64,000 nt of DNA from Nonomuraea spiralis (GCF_014648435.1 NZ_BMRC01000003.1:310001-374000); one strand, 5' to 3'. Shown: positions 41,279 to 50,886, counted from the stretch's first letter. Notes: generated from the letters alone by a model not told the origin. Made by a program: numbers and translations.

Positions 41279-42234
41279 CGCTCGTACTCAGGATGCTGCT
41301 GCGGCGGCTCCTCATCCTGATCCCGCTGGTCCTCGGCGTGGTCGCGTTCGTGTTCGTCGTGATGCGCTTCTCGGGCGTCAAGCCCGAGTACGCCTACTTC
41401 CAGGGCGCGAACCCCACCGCCGAGCAGATCCACCGCTTCCAGGTGGAGAACGGCCTGCTGGACCCGCTGCCGCTGCGGTACGTGCGCTTCGTCGCCGACC
41501 TCGCCCAGGGCGACATGGGCACCAGCGTGCTCACCAAGCAGCCGGTCATCGAGTCGGTGACGACCGCGCTGCCGCTGACCCTGCAGCTCACGTTCCTCGG
41601 CCTGGCCGTGGCGGTCGTGTTGTCGCTGGTGTTCGGCGTGACCGCGGCGCTGTTCCGCGACCGCTGGCCCGACCAGGTGATCCGGGTCGTGTCGCTGGTC
41701 GGCGTGGCGGCCCCGGCGTTCTGGCTGGCGCTGCTGATGATCCAGTGGCTGGCGGTCGGCGAAGGGCTGTTCCCGACCGGCGGCTACATCAACCCCGCCG
41801 ACTCGGTCACCGGCTGGCTGCAGTCGATGACGTTGCCCGCGCTGTCGTTGTCGTTGCCGATCGCCGCCCAGCTCACCCGCATCATCCGCACGTCGATGGT
41901 CGAGGAACTGGACCGCGACTACGTGCGCACCGCGATCGGCAGCGGCCTGCCGATGATCGTCGTGGTCGGCCGCAACGTGTTGCGCAACGCGCTGATCAAC
42001 CCGCTGACCGTGCTCGGCCTGCGCATCGGCTACCTGATCGGCGGCACGGTGGTCATCGAGACGATCTACGGCCTGCCTGGGATGGGCCAGCTCATGATCA
42101 ACGCGGTGCGCGACGGCGACCCGGCCGTCGTGCAGGGCGTCGTGCTCACCATCGCGATCGGCTTCATGGTGGTCAACCTGGTCGTCGACATCCTCTACCT
42201 GCTGGTCAACCCCCGCCTGAGGAGTGCCGCCTGA
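41275..42234 (+). CDS. ABC transporter permease (DppB/OppB type)
   Basis: A 319-aa membrane protein: an N-terminal helix (about 10-31), an extracytoplasmic loop, and five further helices. The DppB landmarks I-R-T-S-M-V-E-E-L-D-R-D-Y-V-R-T-A and I-Y-G-L-P-G-M-G-Q-L are present. The ATG overlaps the binding-protein TGA (ATGA). It pairs with the permease half of the next gene. Confidence 0.92.
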   Translation: MTLVLRMLLRRLLILIPLVLGVVAFVFVVMRFSGVKPEYAYFQGANPTAEQIHRFQVENGLLDPLPLRYVRFVADLAQGDMGTSVLTKQPVIESVTTALPLTLQLTFLGLAVAVVLSLVFGVTAALFRDRWPDQVIRVVSLVGVAAPAFWLALLMIQWLAVGEGLFPTGGYINPADSVTGWLQSMTLPALSLSLPIAAQLTRIIRTSMVEELDRDYVRTAIGSGLPMIVVVGRNVLRNALINPLTVLGLRIGYLIGGTVVIETIYGLPGMGQLMINAVRDGDPAVVQGVVLTIAIGFMVVNLVVDILYLLVNPRLRSAA

Positions 42235-44168
42235 TGAGAAGCGGACTCGCCGAACGCCTGTCCAGGCCCGGCGTCGCCTTCCGGCGCCTGCCCCTGACGT
42301 CGTGGTTGTCGGTCGGCGTCGTCGCCGTGGTCGTGCTGGCCGCGCTGTTCGCGCCGCTGATCGCGCCGCACTCGCCGTACTTCCAGGAGGCCGCCGGCGG
42401 CGGCCCGTCGGCCGCGCACTGGATGGGCCTCGACAGCGCCAACCGCGACATCCTGTCCAGGCTCCTGTACGGCGCCCGCTGGTCGCTGATCATCGGGCTC
42501 GGCGCCACCGGCCTGGCCCTGGTGGCCGGGGCGCTCGTCGGCGCGCTCGCGGCCACCTCGCGCCGGGCAGTGGACGAGACCGTCATGCGGGTGCTCGACG
42601 TGATCATGGCCTTCCCCGGCATCGCGCTGGCCGCCGTGCTGGTCGCGGTGTTCGGCGGCAGCATCCCGGTGCTGGTCATGGCCATGGCCTTCCTCTACAT
42701 GCCGTCCGTGGCCAGGGTCGTACGGGCCAACGTGATCGCCCAGTACGGCGAGGACTACGTGGCGGCCGAACGCATCATCGGCGCCCGCACGCCGTACATC
42801 GTGGTCAGGCACGTCGCCGTCAACTGCGCGGCGCCCGTGCTGGTGTTCTGCACGGTCATGGTGGCCGACGCGATCGTGTTCGAGGCGTCGTTGTCGTTCA
42901 TCGGCGCCGGCGTACGGCCGCCGAACCCGTCCTGGGGCAGCGTCATCGCCGACGGCAAGAACCTGGTGCTGCTCGGCGGCTGGTGGGCCACGGTCTTCCC
43001 CGGCCTGCTGATCCTGCTCACCGTGCTCGCCCTGAACATCCTGTCCGAGGGCATCTCCGACGCCTGGGCCTCCCCGGTACGCAGGGCCGCCCCCAAGAAG
43101 CACGACGCGTTCGAGCAGGCCGCCCCCGGCACCGGCCAGGCACTCGAACTGCCCGGCCTGGCCGAGGCCGCCCGCCGGCTGGCCGAACGCGCCCGCCCGC
43201 TCCCGCAGGGACAGCCGATCCTCAGCGTCGAACGCCTGCGCATCGGCTTCGACCCCGGCATCGACATCGTGGACGGCGTCGGCTTCGAGGTGTGGCCCGG
43301 CGAGGTCGTCGGCCTGGTCGGCGAGTCCGGCTGCGGCAAGTCGCTGACCGCCCTGACCGTCATGGGCCTGCAACCGCGGCAGGCCCGCGTCAGCGGGCAC
43401 GTGCGCTTCGACCAGAAGGAACTGCTGGCGCTGCCGCGCCGGGCCCGCCGCCGCCTGCTCGGCCACGAGATGGCGATGGTCTACCAGGACGCGCTGTCCT
43501 CGCTGAACCCGGCCATGACCATCAAGGCCCAGCTCAAGCAGGTCACCCGCCGGGGCGGCCGGCGTACCCCGGCCGAGCTGCTGGACCTGGTCGGCCTCGA
43601 CGCCCGCCGTACCCTGTCGGCGTACCCGCACGAGTTGTCGGGCGGCCAGCGGCAGCGGGTGCTGATCGCGATGGCGTTGTCGCGCGACCCGAAGCTGATC
43701 GTCGCCGACGAGCCGACGACCGCGCTCGACGTGACCGTCCAGGCGCAGGTCATCGAGCTGCTGCTGCGGCTGCGCGAGGAGCTGGGGTTCGCCCTGATCC
43801 TCGTCTCGCACGACCTGGCCCTGGTCGCCGACGTCACCGACCGCGTCGTCGTCATGTACGGCGGCCAGATCGTCGAGACCGGCGCCACGGCCGCCCTGGT
43901 CGGCGAGCCCGCACACCACTACGCCCGGGGGCTGCTCGGCGCGGTGTTGTCGCTGGAGTCGGGGGCCGAACGGCTGACGCAGATCCGCGGCGTGGTGCCC
44001 GCGCCCGCCGACTTCCCGGCCGGGTGCAGGTTCGCCGACCGGTGCCCGATGGCCACCGACGTGTGCCGTACGGAGACGCCCGTGCTGGCCGGGGAGGCCA
44101 GGCGGCACGCGGTGGCCTGCCATCACCCGGCGGTCGAACTCGTGGGAAGTGAGCAGCAACGTGCTTGA
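42234..44168 (+). CDS. Fused ABC permease (DppC) and ATP-binding protein (DppD)
   Basis: A 644-aa fusion. Residues 1-285 form a DppC/OppC-type permease with six helices and the EAA-like E-D-Y-V-A-A-E-R-I-I-G-A loop. A ~45-residue charged linker follows. Residues 330-640 are a DppD/OppD ATPase with Walker A G-E-S-G-C-G-K-S, signature L-S-G-G-Q-R-Q-R, and Walker B L-I-V-A-D-E-P. The C-terminal oligopeptide-ATPase Cys motif (C-R-F-A-D-R-C-P ... C ... C-H-H) is also present. Permease-ATPase fusions occur in this importer group in actinobacteria. The frame is continuous through the junction, so it is not an assembly artefact of two genes. TGATG overlap at the start. Confidence 0.92.
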   Translation: MRSGLAERLSRPGVAFRRLPLTSWLSVGVVAVVVLAALFAPLIAPHSPYFQEAAGGGPSAAHWMGLDSANRDILSRLLYGARWSLIIGLGATGLALVAGALVGALAATSRRAVDETVMRVLDVIMAFPGIALAAVLVAVFGGSIPVLVMAMAFLYMPSVARVVRANVIAQYGEDYVAAERIIGARTPYIVVRHVAVNCAAPVLVFCTVMVADAIVFEASLSFIGAGVRPPNPSWGSVIADGKNLVLLGGWWATVFPGLLILLTVLALNILSEGISDAWASPVRRAAPKKHDAFEQAAPGTGQALELPGLAEAARRLAERARPLPQGQPILSVERLRIGFDPGIDIVDGVGFEVWPGEVVGLVGESGCGKSLTALTVMGLQPRQARVSGHVRFDQKELLALPRRARRRLLGHEMAMVYQDALSSLNPAMTIKAQLKQVTRRGGRRTPAELLDLVGLDARRTLSAYPHELSGGQRQRVLIAMALSRDPKLIVADEPTTALDVTVQAQVIELLLRLREELGFALILVSHDLALVADVTDRVVVMYGGQIVETGATAALVGEPAHHYARGLLGAVLSLESGAERLTQIRGVVPAPADFPAGCRFADRCPMATDVCRTETPVLAGEARRHAVACHHPAVELVGSEQQRA

Positions 44169-45153
44169 GCTGAACGACGTGCACGTCGTGCACAAGGCCC
44201 GGTCGGGAGGGCTGTTCTCGCGGGACCGCGTGCACGCCCTGACCGGCGCCTCGCTGACCGTCGCGCCCGGCGAGACCGTCGGGATCGTGGGGGAGTCCGG
44301 CTGCGGGAAGTCCACGCTGGCCAAGGTGCTGGTCGGGCTGCAGCGGCCGGCCTCGGGAAGCGTACGCCTGCACGGCCGCGACCTGTGGGGGCTGAAGGAG
44401 GGTGAGCGGCGCGCGCTCGTCGGCACCGGCGTGGGGATGATCTTCCAGGACCCGTCCACGGCGCTGAACCGGCGGCTGCCGGTCGGCCGGATCCTGCGCG
44501 ACCCGCTCGACGTGCACCGCCGCGGCGCCCCCGCCGCCCGCGAGGCCCGCGTGCGCGAGCTGCTGGACCTGGTCGGCCTGCCCGCCGGAGCGGCGGACGC
44601 GCTGCCCGGCCAGCTCTCCGGCGGCCAGCGGCAGCGGGTGGCCGTGGCCAGGGCGCTCGCGCTCGAACCCGGGCTGGTCGTCGCCGACGAGCCCACCAGC
44701 GCCCTGGACGTGTCGGTCCGCGCCCAGATCCTCAACCTGCTGCTCGACCTGAAGGAACGGCTCGGGTTGTCGCTGGTGTTCATCTCGCACGACATCCAGA
44801 CCGTACGCAGGATGAGCGACCGCGTGGTCACCATGTACCTGGGCAGGATCGTGGAGCAGACGCCCGCCGGGTCGGTGCCGTCGCGGGCCAGGCATCCGTA
44901 CACGCGGGCGCTGTTCTCCGCGACGCCCGGACTGATCTCGCCCATCACCCCGATCCCGCTGGTGGGCGCCGTGCCGTCGGCCACCAGGCCGCCCAGCGGC
45001 TGCCCGTTCCGCACCCGGTGCTGGCGGGCCGACGACCTGTGCGCGGCCGAGATGCCCGCCGCCACGCGGGCCGGGGACGACCATCTCTTCCACTGCCACC
45101 ACCCGGTGGCGGCCGGAGCCACCGACCTAGAGCTGATCCAGGAGCACTCATGA
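44149..45153 (+). CDS. ABC transporter ATP-binding protein (DppF/OppF type)
   Basis: A 334-aa ATPase: Walker A G-E-S-G-C-G-K-S-T, signature L-S-G-G-Q-R-Q-R, Walker B L-V-V-A-D-E-P, and the oligopeptide/dipeptide C-terminal region (C-P-F-R-T-R-C-W ... C ... C-H-H-P). GTG 44149 overlaps the fused gene by 20 nt and has GGGAA upstream; GTG 44161 is an alternative start. It forms the ATPase heterodimer with the fused DppD half. Confidence 0.9.
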   Translation: MSSNVLELNDVHVVHKARSGGLFSRDRVHALTGASLTVAPGETVGIVGESGCGKSTLAKVLVGLQRPASGSVRLHGRDLWGLKEGERRALVGTGVGMIFQDPSTALNRRLPVGRILRDPLDVHRRGAPAAREARVRELLDLVGLPAGAADALPGQLSGGQRQRVAVARALALEPGLVVADEPTSALDVSVRAQILNLLLDLKERLGLSLVFISHDIQTVRRMSDRVVTMYLGRIVEQTPAGSVPSRARHPYTRALFSATPGLISPITPIPLVGAVPSATRPPSGCPFRTRCWRADDLCAAEMPAATRAGDDHLFHCHHPVAAGATDLELIQEHS

Positions 45154-46055
45154 GTTTGACCGGCGTGATCCCCCCGGTCTGCACCCCGTTGACCCCCGGC
45201 CACGAGGTGGACGCCGCCTCCCTGACCCGGCTGGTGGACCACCTGCTGGACGGCGGCGTGGACGCGCTGTTCGTGCTCGGCTCCTCCTCGGAGGTGGCCT
45301 ACCTGACCGACGCGCAGCGGCGGCAGGTGCTGGACACGGTCACCGGGCACGTGGGCGGCCAGGTGCCGGTGCTGGCCGGGGTGATCGACATGACCACGCC
45401 GCGGGTGCTCGAACACGCCCGCGTGGCGGTCGAGGCCGGCGTCTCCGGGCTGGTGGCGACCGCGCCGTTCTACACGCGCACCCACCCCGACGAGATCCGC
45501 ACCCACTTCCGGACGATCGCCGCCCGCGGCGGCCTGCCGGTCTACGCCTACGACCTGCCGGTCAGCGTGCACACCAAGCTGAGCGCCGACCTGCTGCTCG
45601 GCCTGGCCGCCGAGGGCGTGCTGGCCGGGGTGAAGGACTCCAGCGGCGACGACGGCGGGCTGCGCCAGGTCATCATGGGCCGCGACGCGCCCTTCAGCGT
45701 GCTCACCGGGTCGGAGGTGACCGTGGACTCGGCGTTGTGGATGGGCGCCGACGGCGTCGTGCCCGGTCTCGGCAACGTGGACCCGCGGGGCTACGCCGAG
45801 CTGTACCGGGCCGCCGCCCGCGGCGACTGGAAGGCGGCCAGGACCGAGCAGGAACGCCTGGTCAGGCTCTTCGAGATCGTCCGCGTCGGCGCGGCCCGGA
45901 TGGGCGGCAGCTCGGCGGGGCTCGGCGCGTTCAAGGCCGCCCTGCACCTGCGGGGCGTCATCGACTGCCCGCTCACCGCGCTCCCGCAGATCCCGCTGAA
46001 CGACGACGAGATCGGCCGGATCGGCAAGCTGCTGGCCGCCGCCGGGCTGCTGTAG
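45150..46055 (+). CDS. DHDPS/N-acetylneuraminate-lyase family aldolase
   Basis: A 301-aa class I aldolase-type (beta/alpha)8 protein. The Schiff-base Lys is K162 (G-V-K-D-S-S-G), the catalytic Tyr is Y134 (V-Y-A-Y-D-L-P), and the carboxylate-binding loop is G-S-S-S-E (44-48). Possible activities are dihydrodipicolinate synthase, N-acetylneuraminate lyase, 2-keto-3-deoxy-sugar-acid aldolase or hydroxyproline-pathway enzyme. Its place as last gene of an FadR-controlled importer operon argues for catabolism rather than lysine synthesis. ATGA overlap with the ATPase gene and CAGGAG upstream. Confidence 0.88.
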   Translation: MSLTGVIPPVCTPLTPGHEVDAASLTRLVDHLLDGGVDALFVLGSSSEVAYLTDAQRRQVLDTVTGHVGGQVPVLAGVIDMTTPRVLEHARVAVEAGVSGLVATAPFYTRTHPDEIRTHFRTIAARGGLPVYAYDLPVSVHTKLSADLLLGLAAEGVLAGVKDSSGDDGGLRQVIMGRDAPFSVLTGSEVTVDSALWMGADGVVPGLGNVDPRGYAELYRAAARGDWKAARTEQERLVRLFEIVRVGAARMGGSSAGLGAFKAALHLRGVIDCPLTALPQIPLNDDEIGRIGKLLAAAGLL

Positions 46056-46062
46056 CCGCCGC

Positions 46063-47727
46063 TCAGAGGCCGTCGGCGTGGGCGGCCCGCTCGTTCGGCA
46101 CGCAGTGGGTCATCTTCAGGCCCTGCACGTCGCGCGGGCCGTTGTGCCCGAGTTTGGCCAGGCGCGCCCGGTCCTCGTCGGTGAGGTCCTGGCCGGTCAG
46201 TGGCTCCAGCCGGGAGACGTCGTCCGGGCGGAGGCCGAGGCCCTCGCCCACGCGCAGGCCCAGGTCGTCCTCCACGAGCAGGAAGTGCCAGACCATGCGC
46301 TCCTGGACGCGGGGGTCGCACTGGCCGAGCGCGTCGACGAGGTTGCGCACCAGGTCGTCGCGCTCCCACTGCTCCATGAGCAGGTAGCGCTGGCCCGCCT
46401 GCTTGTAGTCGTTGGTCCTCGGGATGCGCCTGCGCATGACCCGGCCGTTGATGACCGGGCCCTCCTCGTCCAGGGTCGGGTACTCGGCCTCGCGCAGGCC
46501 GCCGCGGAGCGAGGGCTCGTAGTTGATGTGCGGGTCCTCGCCGCCGGTGTCCACGAAGTACGCCATCTGGCCGTCGCGCTGGTTCGTCCTGATGGGCGCG
46601 TTCCTGGCCTGGTTGACCGGGAGCTGGAGGTAGTTCGGGCCGACCCGGTGGCGCTGGGTGTCGCTGTAGGAGAACGTCCGGCCGACCAGCATCTTGTCGT
46701 CGGAGAAGTCGAGGCCGTCCACCAGTACGCCGGTGCCGAAGGCGGCCTGCTCGTTCTCGGCGAACTGGTTGTCGACGTTCCTGTTCAGCACCAGGCGGCC
46801 GACCGGCCTGGCCGGGAACTCGTTCTCGGGCCAGACCTTGGTGTCGTCCAGCGGGTCGAAGTCCAGCTCGGGGTGCTCTTCGTCGCTCATGAGCTGGACC
46901 AGCAGCTCCCACTCGGGGTGATCGCCGCGTTCGATGGCCTCGCGCAGGTCCTTCGTGGCGTGCCCCAGGTCGCCCCCCTGGACGACCGCCGCGTCGGCCT
47001 CGGTCATGCTGCGTACGCCCTGCTTGGGCATCCAGTGGTACTTCACCAGGAACGTCTCGCCCTGCTGGTTGACCCACTTGTAGGTGTTCACGCCGAATCC
47101 CTGCATGTGCCGGTAGTCGGCCGGGATGCCGCGCGGGCTGAACAGGTTGACCAGCATGTGCATCGACTCGGGCGTCTGCGACATGAAGTCGAAGATGCGG
47201 TTGGGGTCCTGGCGGAAGGTGACCGGGTCGGGCTTGAGCGAGTGGATGACGTCGGGGAACTTGATGGCGTCCCTGATGAAGAAGACGGCCAGGTTGTTGC
47301 CCACGAGGTCCCAGTTGCCGTCCTCGGTGTAGAACTTGATCGCGAAACCGCGCGGGTCGCGGGCGGTCTCGGCGGAGTCCCGGCCGCCGATCACGGTGGA
47401 GAAGCGCAGCGCCACGTCGGTGCGCTTGCCGGCCTCCTGGAACAGCCTGGCCCTGGTGTAGCGGCCGACCGGCTCGTCGCCGATCTTGCCGTACGCCTCG
47501 AAGTAGCCATAGCTGAGCGTGCCCCTGGCGTGCACCACCCGTTCGGGGATACGTTCCCGGTCGAAGTGGCTGATCTTCTCCAGGAACTGGTAGTTCTCCA
47601 GCGTCGCCGGGCCGCGCGGGCCGACCGTCCGCTGGTTCTGGTTGTCGTAGACGGGATGCCCCTGCCGGTTGGTGAGCACCTCGCGCTGGTCGTTCGACCG
47701 CGGACCTTTGCCGGAAACGTCTGTCAT
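46063..47727 (-). CDS. Monofunctional heme catalase
   Basis: A 554-aa catalase that disproportionates H2O2. The distal His is in V-V-H-A-R-G, the distal Asn in L-V-G-N-N, and the heme-ligand Tyr in [12 protein letters not shown]. Length fits the mid-sized clade 1/3 bacterial catalases rather than the ~700-aa clade 2 form. ATG 47727 has GAGAGGAA upstream. A sigma-B-like promoter (GTTT, 15 bp, GGGCAG) lies about 40 bp upstream. It converges with the aldolase gene, 7 bp apart. Confidence 0.95.
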   Translation of the reverse strand: MTDVSGKGPRSNDQREVLTNRQGHPVYDNQNQRTVGPRGPATLENYQFLEKISHFDRERIPERVVHARGTLSYGYFEAYGKIGDEPVGRYTRARLFQEAGKRTDVALRFSTVIGGRDSAETARDPRGFAIKFYTEDGNWDLVGNNLAVFFIRDAIKFPDVIHSLKPDPVTFRQDPNRIFDFMSQTPESMHMLVNLFSPRGIPADYRHMQGFGVNTYKWVNQQGETFLVKYHWMPKQGVRSMTEADAAVVQGGDLGHATKDLREAIERGDHPEWELLVQLMSDEEHPELDFDPLDDTKVWPENEFPARPVGRLVLNRNVDNQFAENEQAAFGTGVLVDGLDFSDDKMLVGRTFSYSDTQRHRVGPNYLQLPVNQARNAPIRTNQRDGQMAYFVDTGGEDPHINYEPSLRGGLREAEYPTLDEEGPVINGRVMRRRIPRTNDYKQAGQRYLLMEQWERDDLVRNLVDALGQCDPRVQERMVWHFLLVEDDLGLRVGEGLGLRPDDVSRLEPLTGQDLTDEDRARLAKLGHNGPRDVQGLKMTHCVPNERAAHADGL

Positions 47728-47764
47728 CACACCGTTCCTCTCCCCGGGACGAGATCTTCCCCGG

Positions 47765-47789
47765 CTGCCCCCAAGGCCGGATCGGAAAC
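47765..47789 (-). promoter_or_regulatory. Possible sigma-B-type promoter of catalase
   Basis: On the minus strand: GTTT (47789-47786), a 15-bp spacer, then GGGCAG (47770-47765). It resembles the actinobacterial general-stress consensus GTTT-N14-16-GGGTAT. Position and the stress function of catalase fit. One -10 position deviates. Confidence 0.35.
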
Positions 47790-47814
47790 GGGCAAAGCCT
47801 CGTCCTCGGGGCGG

Positions 47815-48759
47815 CTACCTGCTCACGTCGTCGGCGGACCGGCCCAGCAGGCCCAGGTCGGCCCGGCGCGGCAGGCTCTCCCAGTCGCCTTGCGAGGTCA
47901 CCGCGAACGCGCCCGCCGCGCAGGCGGTGTCCAGCCGCCGTCCGGGCTCGGCCCCGGCCAGCCAGTCCGCCAGCCACCCGGCCGCGAAGGCGTCCCCGGC
48001 CCCCACCGGGTCCACCTCGGTCACCCGGTACGGCCGGGCCCGCCGCAGCACGCCGTCCGACAGCTCAAGCGCACCCTGCGACCCCGACTTGACCAGCACG
48101 TACGAGGGCCCGAGCGAGGCGAGCGCCTTGGCCAGCTCCGCCGGGTCCTCGACGTCGGCGACCAGGCGGCCCTCCGGCACGGTCGCGAACAGCACGTCCA
48201 CGCCGCCGATCGTGTCCCGCAGCCAGGCGCCCGCCTCCTGCGGCGTCCACAGGGCCCGGCGGTAGTTGACGTCCAGCGAGACGAGCACGCCGGCCGCCCG
48301 CGCCGCGGCGATCGCGTGGGCCACGCTCTCGCGGGCCGACGGCGACAGCGCGGGGGTGATCGCGGAGACGTGCAGCACGCGGGCCGAGGAGATCAGCGCC
48401 GGGTCGAGGTCGTCGGGCCGCAGCCGGGACCCGGCGCTGCCCTTGCGGTAGTACCGCACGTCCACGAGGTCGGCGGTGCGCCTGCCCTTGATCATCAGCC
48501 CGGTGGGCGCGTCCGGGTCGGGGATCGCGCGCGTGTCCACGCCCTCGCCGGTGAGCGTGGCCCGGATCAGGTCGCCGAACTCGTCCTCGCCCACCCGGCC
48601 CACCCACGTCGCCCGGTGGCCGAGCCTGGCCACGCCGATGGCCACGTTCGACTCGGCGCCGCCGAGGCCCAGGTCGAAGTCGCGGGCGAAGCGCAGCGGC
48701 CCGGTACGCCGGGCGGCGAACAGCGCCATGGTCTCACCGAAGGTCACCAGTTCGGTCAT
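47815..48759 (-). CDS. PfkB-family carbohydrate kinase (2-keto-3-deoxygluconate kinase-like)
   Basis: A 314-aa ribokinase-fold kinase. The N-terminal G-G-A-E-S-N-V-A signature and C-terminal D-P-V-G-A-G-D-A-F-A-A-G (catalytic Asp and anion hole) are intact. The V-R-Y-Y-R-K-G-S-A stretch is typical of KdgK-type enzymes, which make 2-keto-3-deoxy-6-phosphogluconate. The ATG overlaps the iclR stop (ATGA), so the two are co-expressed. The divergent CUT1 importer probably brings in the sugar acid. No KDPG aldolase is adjacent, but a DHDPS-family aldolase lies at 45150. Confidence 0.88.
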   Translation of the reverse strand: MTELVTFGETMALFAARRTGPLRFARDFDLGLGGAESNVAIGVARLGHRATWVGRVGEDEFGDLIRATLTGEGVDTRAIPDPDAPTGLMIKGRRTADLVDVRYYRKGSAGSRLRPDDLDPALISSARVLHVSAITPALSPSARESVAHAIAAARAAGVLVSLDVNYRRALWTPQEAGAWLRDTIGGVDVLFATVPEGRLVADVEDPAELAKALASLGPSYVLVKSGSQGALELSDGVLRRARPYRVTEVDPVGAGDAFAAGWLADWLAGAEPGRRLDTACAAGAFAVTSQGDWESLPRRADLGLLGRSADDVSR

Positions 48760-49523
48760 GTGGTCGGCCTGCCCAGCTTTCTGGAGATCCGTGACGCCGC
48801 GCCGGCCACCAGCGGCCCCAGCTCCCGTACCCGCGCGGCGGTGATGCGCGAGGTGAGCCCGGAGACCGAGACGGCGGCGACGACGGCGTCGTTGTGGTTG
48901 AAGATCGGCGCGGCCACGCAGCGCACCTCGGGCTCGTTCTCGCGGTCGTCCACCGCGTAGCCGCGCCGCCGGATGTGGGTGAGCTCGGCGCGCAGCCGGT
49001 CGGGGTGGGTGATGGTGTGCTTGGTGATCGGTTCGAGCGCCAGCCCGGCCAGCGCCTCCTCCGGCTGCCAGGCCAGGATCGCCTTGCCGACCGCCGTGGC
49101 GTGCACCGGGCCGCGGCTGCCGATGCGCGAGGCCATGCGCACGTTCGTCTCGTTCTCCACCTTGTCGATGTAGACGACGTGGGGGTGGTCGTAGACGACC
49201 AGGTGGACGGTCTCGCGTACCTCGCTCATCAGCCGGTGCGACTCCTCGGCGGCGACCGCGCGCAGATCCAGCGTGGCCAGGTACGCCTGCCCGAGCTGGA
49301 GGGTGCCGTGCCCCAGCCGGTAGGCCCCGGTCCTGCGGTCGCGTTCGAGCAGCCTGGCCTCCACGAGCGGGGCGGTCAACCGCAACACCGTGCTCTTGGA
49401 CAGGCCCACGGCCTCGGCGAGCTGGGTGAGCGACAACCCCGCGTGGCCGCGTACGTGGTCCAGGACGGCCAGGGCGCGCCGGAGAGAGGCGGACTGGTTG
49501 CGTTCGGGCACGAACGCAACCAT
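48756..49523 (-). CDS. IclR family transcriptional regulator
   Basis: A 255-aa regulator with an N-terminal winged helix (L-S-L-T-Q-L-A-E-A-V-G-L-S-K-S-T-V-L-R-L, about residues 28-48) and the IclR GAF-like effector domain (G-R-G-P-V-H-A-T-A-V-G-K-A-I-L motif). ATG 49523 has no ribosome site; the frame to 49574 would include the operator region. It is divergent from the CUT1 importer, with a perfect 17-bp palindrome between them. IclR regulators with KDG kinase commonly govern pectin or uronate catabolism. Confidence 0.9.
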   Translation of the reverse strand: MVAFVPERNQSASLRRALAVLDHVRGHAGLSLTQLAEAVGLSKSTVLRLTAPLVEARLLERDRRTGAYRLGHGTLQLGQAYLATLDLRAVAAEESHRLMSEVRETVHLVVYDHPHVVYIDKVENETNVRMASRIGSRGPVHATAVGKAILAWQPEEALAGLALEPITKHTITHPDRLRAELTHIRRRGYAVDDRENEPEVRCVAAPIFNHNDAVVAAVSVSGLTSRITAARVRELGPLVAGAASRISRKLGRPTT

Positions 49524-49555
49524 ATTCGATGAAATTTCGCAAAATGCAGCACGCT

Positions 49556-49572
49556 GTTGTGCATTGCACAAC
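49556..49572. promoter_or_regulatory. IclR operator palindrome
   Basis: GTTGTGCATTGCACAAC has perfect 8-bp arms around a central T. It lies 33 bp upstream of the iclR start and 64 bp before the importer binding-protein start, well placed to repress both. Confidence 0.7.
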
Positions 49573-49635
49573 ATCTCCTGACAACTCTTCTCGACTCCTG
49601 GACGGGTTCCTAGTGTCTGCGCTCAGGAGGTAATA

Positions 49636-50886
49636 GTGAAGTTTCTTTACTTTGCCGCGGCCGGAACGGCACTGCTCACGCTGGCCGCCTGCGCACCCTC
49701 GACCGCTCCCCCCTCCAGCGGCGGCGACGAGAGGACGGGGACGTTGCGCGTCTGGCTCTTCGACGAACCCAACCGCGCACCCAAGGACAAGGTCGTCAAC
49801 GAGGCGATCAAGGAGTTCACCGCCGCCCACGCCGACGTCAAGGTCGAGGTCACCTACATCCCGACCACGCCCGCCCGGCACGAGAAGTTCAAGGGCGCCT
49901 TCAACGACCCGGCCAGTTCCCCCGACGTCGCCGAGTACGGCAACACCGACCTCGCCGAGTACGCCGCCGCCGGCGGCTTCGCCGACCTCTCCGCCGATCT
50001 CCAGGGCCTCGACCTGACCCCCGACCTGGTCAAGTCGGCCTCCGTCCAGGGCAAGCAGTACGGTCTGCCCTGGTTCATCGGCATCCGCGCCCTCTACTAC
50101 CGCACCGACGTCTTCGACGAGCTGGGACTCAAGCCGCCCACGTCCACGGCCGCCCTGACCGAGGCCGCCCGCACGATCCGCAAGAAGAAGCCCGACCTGT
50201 ACGGCATCGCCGTCGGCGGCGAGTACACCTTCGGCGCCCTGCCCTTCGTCTGGGACGCCGGCGGCGACATCACCTCGCTCGACTCGCCGCAGTCGCGCGC
50301 GGGCGTCAAGGCGTACACGGACCTGCTGAGCGACGATGTCTGCCCGCCGCAGGCGTGCGTCTCGCTGACCGGTGGCAAGACCGTCGAGCTGTTCGCCGGT
50401 GGCAAGGCCGCGATGGGCATCCTCGGCAACTTCAGCCGCTCGGCCGTGGACGCGGGCGCCGCCGCCGGCAAGTACGCGGTCGTCCCGCTGCCCGGCGCGG
50501 CCGAGGGCTCGATCGCGCCCGCCTTCGCCGGCGGCAACAACCTGGGCGTGCTGAAGAACGCCGGCCACCGCACCCTGGCCGTCGACTTCGTCAAGCTCTT
50601 GGGCGGCGAGGCGTACCAGGCCAAGATGTACGACGCCATGGGCAACCTGCCGACGCTCACCTCGGCCCGCGACGAGCTGGCGGCCAAGGACCCGTTCGTC
50701 AAGCCGTTCCTCGACACGGTGGCCAAGGGCACCAGGTTCGTGCCGATCGACCCCGCCTGGGTGAAGATCGACAACGGCAAGGTCATCCCCACCATGCTGC
50801 AGAAGGTCGCGACCGGGCAGTCCACCGTCGAGCAGGCCACCACCGAGGCGGCCGCGGCCGTCAAGACCGCCTTCGGCCGCTCGTGA
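49636..50886 (+). CDS. Sugar ABC transporter substrate-binding lipoprotein (CUT1)
   Basis: A 416-aa family 1 extracellular binding protein. The short signal peptide ends in lipobox L-A-A-C (Cys19), followed by a Ser/Pro linker. Domain hallmarks include G-K-Q-Y-G-L-P-W-F and G-K-A-A-M-G-I-L-G. GTG 49636 has AGGAGG upstream. It starts a three-gene operon with two permeases and no ATPase, so a shared MsiK-like ATPase is expected. Confidence 0.93.
   Translation: MKFLYFAAAGTALLTLAACAPSTAPPSSGGDERTGTLRVWLFDEPNRAPKDKVVNEAIKEFTAAHADVKVEVTYIPTTPARHEKFKGAFNDPASSPDVAEYGNTDLAEYAAAGGFADLSADLQGLDLTPDLVKSASVQGKQYGLPWFIGIRALYYRTDVFDELGLKPPTSTAALTEAARTIRKKKPDLYGIAVGGEYTFGALPFVWDAGGDITSLDSPQSRAGVKAYTDLLSDDVCPPQACVSLTGGKTVELFAGGKAAMGILGNFSRSAVDAGAAAGKYAVVPLPGAAEGSIAPAFAGGNNLGVLKNAGHRTLAVDFVKLLGGEAYQAKMYDAMGNLPTLTSARDELAAKDPFVKPFLDTVAKGTRFVPIDPAWVKIDNGKVIPTMLQKVATGQSTVEQATTEAAAAVKTAFGRS

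Noticed and set aside
42195-45947. A 1250-codon open frame on the minus strand
   Set aside because: It lies antisense to four well-supported transporter and aldolase genes. Its composition (Gln/Asp/Gly/Val repeats with no domain) is typical of a shadow frame in high-GC DNA.
46078-48960. A 960-codon open frame on the plus strand
   Set aside because: It is antisense to catalase, KDG kinase and iclR, which have complete family motifs and ribosome sites. The frame shows no recognisable domain.
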